Assembly: GCA_013180625.2 (NCBI GenBank)
Contig: SNVD02014502.1
Location: 62,001 to 126,000 of the forward strand
Source of the DNA: Boswellia sacra
Taxonomy: Eukaryota; Streptophyta; Magnoliopsida; Sapindales; Burseraceae
Length of the DNA: 64,000 bases
Reading direction: 5' to 3'
Shown one piece after another: positions 51,495-60,960 of this stretch (position 1 is the stretch's first letter; each line of letters begins with the position of its first letter). The position numbers were made by a program, and so were the translations under genes. The notes below the pieces were generated by a model that saw nothing but the letters and a program-made list of their open reading frames with translations, did no database searches and was not told the origin of the DNA.

Positions 51495-53177
51495 ATATAT
51501 TGGGGCCATTTCTAATAATTCTCTTATGTCACATCAATTTGGAAGAATGTTCACCAAACAAGGGATGAGTTGGTTCAACTCGGACCATCTTGGGCCAAGT
51601 TTTTTTTCAAAAAAAAATTATGATTTTTTTTTTAACTGTAAAGAAAGTTCATAATCTTTTTTAAGTTTCATGAGAGATTATGGTGATTGGAGTTGAAGTC
51701 AAATTTGATAACCCATTTCATAATAAACAATTAAAGTTACATTTAATGAATCCCTCACATGGGTATTTATATTAAAACCATTAGGTACCCATGTGAAGAA
51801 AATGTTTCGAAACAAACAAGTGATTTGTGGGATTCAATTAAATATTAATTAATTTATATGAGGAACATGTTAATTAAATATTAGATTGATTGAATAAATT
51901 GATCATCTAAGCTTTCAAAACATAGAGTTTATTATAATAATCTGACATGGAAACCACTTTTGCATATTTTGAAGCTTTACAATAAGCGAATGGGGTTTGT
52001 TTATTAGAAAGAAGCTCAGATTGAAGCCACAAAGAAGGCACCAAAATTGGATCTTAGAATATTTAATTTTTAAAAAGTTGATGGCAGATCACAATCAGAA
52101 GGAATGTGATTCAGACTGCTTTGTCTTTATTTAACCAGTATTAATTTAATTTTTGTTATTTTAGTACTATCATTTTTTTTTTTAACCGAGATGTCCGGGC
52201 TAGCTAGGGAAAGGCCATTGTGAAGAGCTAGGAAAAGGCCATTGTGAAGAGTCAAACCCAAGACTTCTCTGTTGGTCTTATCAACTCATCAACTCCCTCC
52301 TGGGCTGCCCTTGCCACTTGAACCAACCCATCGTGGGTATTTCAGTACCACCATCTCTCTTAACAAGCCCCATTTTTGTTTGCATTTTAAGTAAAGATGA
52401 AATTGTAAAACTTAAATATTTATATTCTTCTGCTTTCTTTTCTTTCAAAAATTCTCTAGAGTTTTGTAAAATCATCTTGATAAATTCTTTTCTGAAACCA
52501 ACTAAAAAGAAGACCACGAATTTGTGCTTTTAAAAAAGTGACAAAGGCAACAACGAAAAGGGATATTAAGCGTCATGAAAGCTTGATATTGAAGAGCACC
52601 GAAAGCGAATTTATGATATAGAAAGGAAGTTGTAGGGTGCGTGCATTGGATAATTAATATTTCGACTTCATCTTATAAAATTGTAGAAGTATTCGATCAT
52701 AAAGTATAAAAGATATATCGTAACTTTGATTGTGTTTTGAATCTTTTGGGCCCCTTAAAAGTATACTTTATTGGGAAGTCTTATAACCATTTCGATTGAT
52801 TTTAATGATATTATGATTTTATTTTGTAAGAGAAGAAAAGATTATTAAGGGAGGGAAACGCAAATAATAGTTACCTCTTGAATTGTTTCCAGAAATAGTT
52901 AAATTTTTCTTTAGTATTATTACTATTATCTTATCAAAAATTGTGTCATCAATGCATTAAGTTAGTTTGTTAAATAACACGACTGTAGTAGACAATTGTT
53001 AAATGGTACTAGACATACATTTAACAAGGATTTGAGTATTCAAACAACAGTTGAAGTTTGTGAAGCATTGTAAACTGTTAAGTATCACGTAGTTAATTGG
53101 GGAAACAGGATGAACTTAATACTTTATATTCGACTTCACTAGGGTATTAAATTTTTTAAAAAATATTGTTTCACTTT

Positions 53178-53179
<2 letters not shown>

Positions 53180-53238
<59 letters not shown>
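53180..53238. repeat. Compound (AT)n(GT)n microsatellite
   Basis: About 39 bp of AT followed by about 20 bp of GT, then a short acacacac tract that could pair with the GT part. Confidence 0.95.
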
Positions 53239-54000
53239 AGACACACACATACACACCCCAAAATTTAACAATAAAATGGTCGAAATTATATCTACCATTT
53301 TGTTATGTTAATGAGTATTCTTTGGGGGATCAATGACATGGCATAACATGCATATATACATTGATGTTTGAGAACTTGAAGTTGAGGATTAAATTTGAGT
53401 AACATCCCAAACTGAGTTGCTCGACAGAAGCAAGGTTTGGGAGCTCAAGCCAATGGTTTTCTTTCAGTTTAAGAAAAAAAAAAAAAAAAAGGCACCACAG
53501 ATTATGCCCCAAAGAAAGTGGGGTTTGGAATCGGCGTTATCGTTATCGGGTCCATTTCAATCATGTTTCTTGAATTTTAGAAAATGGGTAGAGGATATTG
53601 ACTCAAATGGGCTTGTATTCAAACCAAATCTCTGTCCACAAAGCTATATGTGCATAACATGACAAGGATTAATCGTAAAGCTTGGGCTGGATGATCATCT
53701 ACTTGGTCCACTCCTTCCCTGGATTGCATGTGTAATGAAATTCAACAGAAGCACCAACTCCAACCAAGACATGGTGATAATTCAAAGAAAATAAGCAGAA
53801 GATTATGAATAAACTACAAACAACCTGATGCTTTAACATTGACAAGATGGTATGCCACTATAGACAACTAAGTCAAGGAGAGCATTTTGGGGGTGGAAGA
53901 CTTGCCTGGAGAAGCAAATTGCAGGTAACTTGAACCTTGACCCTTAATATCTACAAACTTGCCGCAGTTAGTAGCAGAATCAACCATACAAAGTGAAAAG

Positions 54001-56430
54001 ATGATGTACGTGTTCTCGACATCCAGAATGGTGGTCGTATGGCTTACACTTCTTGCATGCAATGCTAGTAGTATTACTGAAAAGTCTTCAGGGCAATTAG
54101 AAAGGGAAGCTCTACTCAAATCTGTTTGGTGGAGCAACAGCATGGTAAAAAATGCTTCAGATAATTGCAGCTAGGCTGGTATAGCTTGCAGTGACACAGG
54201 AAGCATCCTGGAGATAAACTTATACAATAATGGCATTAAAGAGGACCATGGCCAATTCAACTTCTCTTACTTTACAAACCTGAAAAGTCTTCGGCTTAAG
54301 TCCAATAATCTCCTTGGAAGCAAACCAGCACAAATTGGTCCCCTTTCAGAACTCAACTTTCTTGACCTGTCTGGGAACAATTTTACAGGTGAACTACCAG
54401 TTTTAGTAGTTAATGCATCCTCATCTCAGGCAGTTGGTATTGACCCTTTTTTCTTTTGATCACATCCTGTCCCTTCAACCATTGGTAATTTAAACTACGT
54501 GACATCTCTATATCTTCAATCCAACCAATTTTCTGGTTTTTTACCTCAAGAACTTGGGAATGTAACTAACTTTGACCTCTTGGAATCTCAGTAATAGCAA
54601 CCTAATTGGACCCGTTCCTTTAACTCTTGGTCAGTTAATCAACCTGAATAATTTACATCTTCAATTTAACAAGCTCAATGGCTCAATTCCTCAAGAAATT
54701 GGCAACAGCTTGAAGTTGCAGAATTTAAATTGAGCAACAATTATTTGAGTGGAAGCATTCCAGTAGATATTGCCTATCTTCCAGACTTATATAACCTTAA
54801 GATATAACTTCATCAGAGACACGATACCTTCAGCACTTGGAGAAACGCCAAACTTAGGATTCTTGTATGTTTCCCACAATAACCTCTCTCGTACCATCCC
54901 TGAATCTCTCAATGGAATATCTTACTTGGACATGTCATACAATGAGTTGCACCGCAAATACCCAATTAGTTTCCAACATATACCCCAATCACAATGATTT
55001 ATAGGTAACAAACACTTGTGTGGTTAAATTAGTGGCTTTAATTCTTACAATGAGCAAGCACCTACACCTTCCAGGACCGAAGACCTGGAAAAGAAACCTC
55101 AAATTTTGTGATATATTGCATGTTCTTTTCCTTTCATCACATTTTTCACAAAAATTCTAGGATTTGTGTGTTTCTTTAAATGCACGGATAAAGAAGTGTA
55201 ACTCCAGACAAGAGCTACCAAGAGTGGGGATGTGTTTTCAACATGGAATTATGATGGTAGAATGCATTTGAAGACGTAATTAAAGCAACAGATGATTTTG
55301 ACATCAAATATTGCATTGGCACTAGAGGTTCGGGTAGTGGGTACACAGCACAACTACCTAATGGAAATGTAGTCGCTTTGAAGAAGTTTCGCCATTCAGA
55401 GATTGAGGACTTCTTTGAAGAGTTTTCCGAATGAGGCTAAGCAGTATCCAAAATACAAATTGAAACATTGTGAAGCATATTATGCTTTTTGTTTGCATAA
55501 AACCTGCATGTTTTTGGTTTACAAGTACATGGAGAAAGGAAGCTTGTTCTATGCTCCATGCAATGATTATCTAGCTGTTGAGATAGATTCAATTAGAGGG
55601 GTTACCACGGTTAAGAATATAGCAAATGCTTTGTATTGTTTGCATCATAGCTTCACACCGTCAATAATTCACCGTGACATATCAAGCAACAACATTTTAC
55701 CAAACATAGACTTGGACGCATTTGTTGCTGACTTTGGCACAGCTAAGCTTCTACATTCTGACTCATCCAATCGAACAATACTAGCTAGCAGGAACTTATG
55801 GATATATTTCTCCGGGTCAAGTCAGCTAATCTTATGCTCTTTTATGATCTACCATTTCCATAACAGGTATACTACATGCCACCTATTAAATAATAGTCTC
55901 AGATACTAAAAAAATTTTATGCATATTGTAATCGAAAGGTAGCCTTGAATTACTTGTGCAATACAACCCAGAAAGATCAATTCTTACTTCTGAATGAACT
56001 AAGATATCTCCATCTAAGGCCTCAAATTTTTTAATGCAGAGTTTGGCTACACCATGGCTGTGACAGACAGACAGAGAATCTTTATAGTTTTGGGATCATG
56101 GCACTAGAAACATTAATGGGAAGGCATCCAGGAGAACTCTCATCATCTTGGAATCAAAGTAAAATGTTAGTTGATGTACTTTACCCCTGTCCTGTGGCGC
56201 CAGTTGATCATAAGATTTTTCATGATATTGCTTTTACTTCAGCAATAGCATTTGCATGCTCGCGATTGAAACCAAAGTCTCAGCCTACAATGCAATGTGT
56301 CTTTCAAGAATTTCTTAACCAAAGGACATCTAAATCTCTGCATGATATATCTATTTCACAACTCAGAAACCAAGAAATGTATTTGGTCAAGGAATTTCAT
56401 AACAGTCAAGAATGTATTGTTGATGAATGA
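54001..56430 (+). pseudogene. LRR receptor-like kinase relic (MIK2-type)
   Basis: The relic starts with a signal-like MVVVWLTLLACNASSI and the LRR cap QLEREALLKS. A TAG at 54,172-54,174 sits where the cap motif normally has Trp (CS-stop-AGIAC). LRRs follow (LKSLRLKSNNLLGSKPAQIG, LNFLDLSGNNFTGELP, NLNNLHLQFNKLNGSIPQEIG) across several frameshifts and stops to about 54,990. The kinase part has AQLPNGNVVALKKFRHSEIE with a damaged glycine loop (55,320-55,400). FLVYKYMEKGSL, SIIHRDISSNNILPN and VADFGTAKLL follow at 55,510-55,760. After a probable intron there is a frameshifted activation segment and MALETLMGRHPGEL to a stop at 56,430. HRD and DFG survive, but multiple breaks rule out a full receptor. 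The family perceives cell-wall and damage signals at the plasma membrane. Confidence 0.9.
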
Positions 56431-56465
56431 TGGTTCATCATGGATTTCATACCATGAAGTTTAGC

Positions 56466-56470
56466 ATTAC
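56466..56470. repeat. Target-site duplication, left (attac)
   Basis: The five bases attac directly before the left LTR match the five bases after the right LTR. Confidence 0.9.
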
Positions 56471-56836
56471 TGATAGGATCTGAACACTTCACACACGCTC
56501 ACAAAGAATTTAGCTAAGTTTTTAAGAGTGAATTTAGGTTAGAGACATTAGACAAAGCTGAATTGAGAGAGAAATTTAAAGGTTTATTAGACTGTAAGGC
56601 AGCAGACTTTCGAGAGGTCTGCCAGCTCTCCCAGGAGAAAACAAATCTCACACAAAACTCAAAAAAACATACCCCCCTCACTCTCCCTCTCTCTCTATAT
56701 ATATCTAGTCTCTAACTAACTCTCCAGCTGTAACTAACTCCCACAGCCCCACAATTTCCAGCATAGCATAACAGAAAACAACACTCCCCTTTAATTCACC
56801 ATTCTGCCCTTCTATATTCACTGCCTGTGTCTATCA
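56471..56836 (-). repeat. 3' LTR (relative to the element)
   Basis: Directly repeated at 59,083-59,447. Terminal TG...CA with a 6-bp inverted end (TGATAG/CTATCA). A TATATATA motif sits near 56,695-56,704. Confidence 0.93.
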
Positions 56837-56988
56837 TTACCCCCCGCCCAACTTTCACCTTGTCCTCAAGGTGAATAGTAGGAAATTTATAGGATCAGTT
56901 TGCACTCTTCTTCGCTGCTTCACAGCCTCTGCCTCTTTAGCCTTAAGTTCAGTTTTCTGCCCTTCCTTCTCCTCCATAAGCTTCACTA

Positions 56989-58410
56989 AATCTTCTTCTT
57001 CAAGAACATATCATGTGCCATTATTTCCAATATAGCAGATTGACATTGATACTTATATGACAAATTCAGAGCCTCCATTTCTGTCATATTTTCACGTTCA
57101 GGAGATTGCAATTTAGAAATTGCTGAAACTGAGTTGGACAGTTGTTTCCACAACATTCCAGAGCTTTTCAACCCCTCCAAAATATTTGTGTAGTGACGAG
57201 CCCCTTGCCACAATGCCTTTAGAAAGTTAAGTAGGTTCAGCAGTATGTGAGGATTGCTATTAATAAGGTCATCAGATCTTTCACTATGCTGCAAAAGTGT
57301 ATCTACCAGACTTGATTTTTTGGACCTCAGCAGCCCTAAGGAAGCTTCATTTGTTGGATGCTTTGCGCCATCACCATTACTAGGTTGAGCCTCCATAAAA
57401 TCTTTTTCACAAAATAAAGCAATAAGAAAAACAGGCTGATAATATACAGCTGCAGTGAGAAGATTCGCAAAAGCAACAAATAGATCTTCATTTTCTATCG
57501 ACCGCAGCATGCAATCAATAGAATGCCTTAAATCTGCAATCTGAATAGCAGGATCACGAAAATATGAGATCAAGGATGTAACGGCTGCAACAACAGGAAC
57601 CGAAGTGGTTGTAGATGACAGCACAGCTTGGTGAAAGAAGTGAAGGCTTGAAGATGTTTCCTTTGAGAATTTTGAGAGCCTGATATACAAAATATTCAAA
57701 ACAGAACCTATAGCAAGTTGTAAACCTTCAATCTCCATCAAGTTAGAGGTGGGAATGACATAAAGTTTCTCTAAGGCTTCTGTAGTTGTACAAACAATCC
57801 GAAAGAGTGTGTTGTGGATGGAAGAATCACAGAGTAGCATACTCCTGATGACCTCACCTAATTTCCCAGACCACAAGGTTGACATAATGCATGTTTTCAT
57901 CACTTCCAGAACCTTCAATGTTACTTTCCATCGAACATGCTTCACCTTATATTTCCAGTACTCATGGTTGACTAGAATATACTGCCGAGAGAAAACAACT
58001 AAAGCCAGGACAAAATCATTCTCCAGTCCTGTCCCTACAAGCTGCATGGTAAAGTCGAGCATGTAATTTCTCAAGGCCAAGTTCTGGTGTTGAATTGGTT
58101 GGGCCAGCTGCATTATCCAGCCCAGCCCATGAGGTTGCAGCAGTCTGAACTCAGCCTCCACCTCTGGTTTTAATACGTTTACGAAAGTCCCCTCTAGAAC
58201 CTCCTCAGCGACGCCGTGAAAAGACGTTACAAAAGTCTCAAACTGCCTCCGATCTCCTCTCACTATTCCGCTCTGTCTTCGATATTCTCTCACTGTTCCA
58301 CTCTCCCTTAACGCCAAATATTTCTCAAAGTTGGTTCCTTCCTGCGTCGACCAAAATCGGGTCAGTAACAGAGCCTTCAGCTCCTTCCAGTGACGTATCG
58401 GCCTGCGTCA
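56989..58410 (-). pseudogene. NUP205: gag C-terminal part fused in frame to an intron-less NUP205 fragment
   Basis: One open frame runs from just after a TGA in gag (about 58,410) to a stop at 56,989. It begins with retrotransposon gag sequence (FETFVTSFHGVAEEVLEGTF, LKPEVEAEFRLL), which contains a small internal duplication (REYRRQSGIVRGDRRQ). At about 58,010-58,040 it changes to plant nucleoporin NUP205: DFVLALVVFSRQYILVNHEY, KVKHVRWKVTLKVLEVMKTC, LCDSSIHNTLFRIVCTTTEA, IEGLQLAIGSVLNILYIRLS, NEDLFVAFANLLTAAVYYQP and AILEIMAHDMFL. NUP205 is a large inner-ring scaffold of the nuclear pore, encoded by a multi-exon gene; here roughly 340 residues are continuous without introns. Around SYFRDPAIQIADLRHSI about 30 residues expected from the family seem missing. 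A Met-initiated product is uncertain because no good ATG starts the frame. Confidence 0.85.
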
Positions 58411-59053
58411 ATCCTCCCACTGGAACCAAGTTAGGGCTTCGCCGTCAAAACTCACCGCCGACGCCTCTATTTTTTCCGCGTCAGTCATGCGATTGAGGGA
58501 GAAGTACCTCTCCGCCTTGAAGACCCACCCATCGGGATTGCTTCCGTCAAACAGCGACATCTCCAGTCGTCGCTGCAGTCAGTTATCTCTCCCGTAGATT
58601 TCGCCGGCGTGGTAGCTCCCAGGCGTAGATGGTGGCACTGATGAACTAGCGCCCGATCCTCCCAAAGTGGCCTGGAACACCGTCATCTCGACCCTACGGG
58701 TTCTGATCTCGCCTCTTGCTAAGCCATCGATTTTCCCTCCTCCGGCGGTGTAAGGAGTCGATCCTCCTCCGTTTCCCTCCATTCGGTGCCTTCTGTCTGG
58801 ACAACGACGCAGGGGGGTGAGTACCCTCTCTGTTCTTCCCTGTCGATGATTTTTGCTTGGCTCCCGACGACGAAGCTGTTGTATCGCTTTCGTTAACCTT
58901 CGCTAACCTCTCCAAACACTCCAGTATGGCCGCCACCTTCTGCTCCAGGAATGGAATCCTGGACAGTCCTTCTTTAACCACTCCGATATCTTCTTGGAAA
59001 CGGGTAAGTCTTTCCTCTAACGCCTCCATTCTTGCTTCCGTTATCTTAGCCAT
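58411..59053 (-). pseudogene. Ty3/gypsy gag N-terminal part, broken
   Basis: The frame starts at 59,053, just after the primer site, with MEALEERLTRFQEDIGVVKE, a coiled-coil gag N-terminus. It shifts frame around 58,780, has a stop near 58,580, then continues with SLFDGSNPDGWVFKAERYFS and GEALTWFQWED, the conserved retrotransposon gag core, ending at a TGA about 58,410. The breaks prevent a normal gag polyprotein, so movement would need proteins from another element. Confidence 0.85.
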
Positions 59054-59063
59054 TTCAAGATCT

Positions 59064-59080
59064 TACTGCTCTGATACCAA
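59064..59080 (-). other. Primer-binding site (initiator tRNA-Met)
   Basis: On the minus strand ttggtatcagagcagtaag follows the 5' LTR end. TGGTATCAGAGC is the usual complement of the plant tRNA-iMet 3' end. Confidence 0.9.
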
Positions 59081-59082
59081 TT

Positions 59083-59447
59083 TGATAGGATCTGAACACT
59101 TCACACACGCTCACAGAGAATTTAGCTAAGTTTTTAAGAGTGAATTTAGGTTAGAGACATTAGACAAAGCTGAATTGAGAGAGAAATTTAAAGGCTTATT
59201 AGACTGTAAGGCAGCAGACTTTCGAGAGGTCTGCCAGCTCTCCCAGGAGAAAACAAATCTCACACAAAACTCAAAAAAAATACCCCCCTCACTCTCCCTC
59301 TCTCTCTATATATATCTAGTCTCTAACTAACTCTCCAGCTGTAATTAACTCCCACAGCCCCACAATTTCCAGCATAGCATAACAGAAAACAACACTCCCT
59401 TTTAATTCACCATTCTGCCCTTCTATATTCACTGCCTGTGTCTATCA
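59083..59447 (-). repeat. 5' LTR (relative to the element)
   Basis: Near-identical to 56,471-56,836. A TATATATA at 59,306-59,315 upstream of the gag start could be the element promoter. Confidence 0.93.
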
Positions 59448-59452
59448 ATTAC
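59448..59452. repeat. Target-site duplication, right (attac)
   Basis: Matches 56,466-56,470. Confidence 0.9.
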
Positions 59453-60960
59453 ATTGTATTTTAGTCATGCAAATAAGGCTAAAAGCTTCACCTGTGTATA
59501 ACATGATACTTTCTTCCATCGGTAAATAGATCAGTATTTCTCTTCAATGGAAGGACTTTCAAGAAATGGCAAGAATCAACTTTTATACATGTAAATAACT
59601 CCTCTAATCTTTTCTGTTTTTGGACCCCGTAGTAACAATCTAAATTGTTTAATAATGCGACTCAATTACTATTAATCTAAACTATTGCTCTAAATAATGA
59701 ATTGATTCTATTGAAAGCTGTTTTATATCATTTTATAATAGTTGTTTGAAAAGCAGCCCCTTACCTATTTGCTGATAGACTTGGATTATTTGGTAATCCT
59801 TTCCAAAACATTTACCAACACTTTTTTTTTTTTAAATTAAAACATAATGCATATTCTTGTGTAAGTCCATTTGAGGCATTTTCTGCCCTACTTAAGCTAG
59901 GATTAACTCCATGTATAGGTCCATTTGCAATATACTTGCTGGTGAACTGGGTAGCTGCTAAGATTCTGATCTACTTGCGTCTATTTACGGTACTAATCAT
60001 TGATTAGCCATTGAGAACATGTTTACTTCTAACTATTTTTATTTTCATTCTCTCAACACAATAAATGATATGATTTATAAAAAACTGTCATGTATGATAT
60101 TCATGTGCTAACCTGTCTTTAAAATCCTATGCCTCCCAAATAATGTACAATTTTCTTGTTAAATTTGTTCTAGACTTGCAGTTCAATCTTTTGATCAAAA
60201 AGACCTTTCAGCTAGCAATTCTTTTAGAAGTTAATTTGACATAAGTAGTCTATAGATCTTTTCCTTAGTTGTATCTATGCACAAAGGAGACTAGTTCATA
60301 ATTCAAGATAACACATACTGATCAGGCTAATCTCACTTAAGTATATATATGACCTTTCTTATCTGATATTATTTGGACTTGTTTATGCCAACAGGGTTTT
60401 TGCCCCTCTGGAGGATATTCAAGGAGAATATCCAATATGCAGCAATTTACCACTCAAATAACTAAACTACTTGACTAATATTTTCAACCCTAAAATTAAC
60501 ATAATAAAAGTATCACTCTTTTTTAGCATTGCCAATGACTTTATGACACAGAGACAACAAAGATCATATACTAGCAAAGGTTGGCGAAAAGAGAAAAACA
60601 ACTGCAAATAAACATAATAGATAAGCTGTCAGGCAAGAAGCTTAGAAATGTTTGTCCTCGCTTAAAAATGGTCCGCTGTCAAGATGGATATAAATTGAAT
60701 ATGAAAATGGCATAAATAATACTGTTTGCAGTTTCACTATGATGGAAGTCAAAAATAAATTAGCTGAGCAGAAACTCTTATCAATTTAAATTCTTCATGA
60801 CAAAATCATTAGCTATTTCATAATCATGAAAAGATGAATTCACAGATGCAAATGTTGATTTTCTCTCCAAACATTACAGAATCATACCAATGATGGCAAA
60901 ATTTGCAGTTTCATAATACAGAGATAAGTTGGCAATCGTGAGGATTTAGTCTGTATCATT
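59453..60960. other. Spacer and 3' UTR of the PrfB3-like gene
   Basis: AT-rich, no recognisable coding sequence. The right end is presumably the 3' UTR of the gene ending at 60,961. Confidence 0.5.

Larger units (their letters stand above)
50140..53999. other. Spacer with a MITE-like element and simple repeats
   Basis: It covers the region upstream of FPGS and AT-rich sequence. Contained features are the MITE-like copy at 51,255-51,494, a short local duplication near 52,202-52,252 (aggaaaaggccattgtgaaga twice), and the AT/GT microsatellite at 53,180-53,238. No gene is supported. Confidence 0.5.
56471..59447 (-). mobile_element. LTR retrotransposon, non-autonomous, carrying a NUP205 fragment
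   Basis: A complete 2,977-bp element reads on the minus strand. LTRs of 366 and 365 bp start TGATAGACAC and end GATCCTATCA, with attac duplicated at both sides. Two bases inside the 5' LTR is ttggtatcagagc, the plant initiator-tRNA-Met primer site. Just inside the 3' LTR are ccttgaggacaaggt and a G-rich polypurine tract (gggcggggggtaa). Both are usual in Ty3/gypsy elements. The interior encodes only a broken gag. No protease, reverse transcriptase or integrase is seen; instead there is a host NUP205-derived segment. By eye the LTRs differ at about five positions, so the insertion is recent. It lies 40 bp beyond the LRR-kinase relic. Confidence 0.93.

Noticed and set aside
52281..52533. Short frames near the local duplication at 52.2 kb
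   Set aside because: They are opposite-strand shadows of AT-rich spacer with no domain.
57809..58066. Plus-strand open frame inside the retroelement
   Set aside because: It is antisense to the NUP205-derived frame and has no recognisable content.
56989..58317. A normal host NUP205 gene
   Set aside because: Only an internal part is present, without introns, joined to gag and bounded by LTRs.
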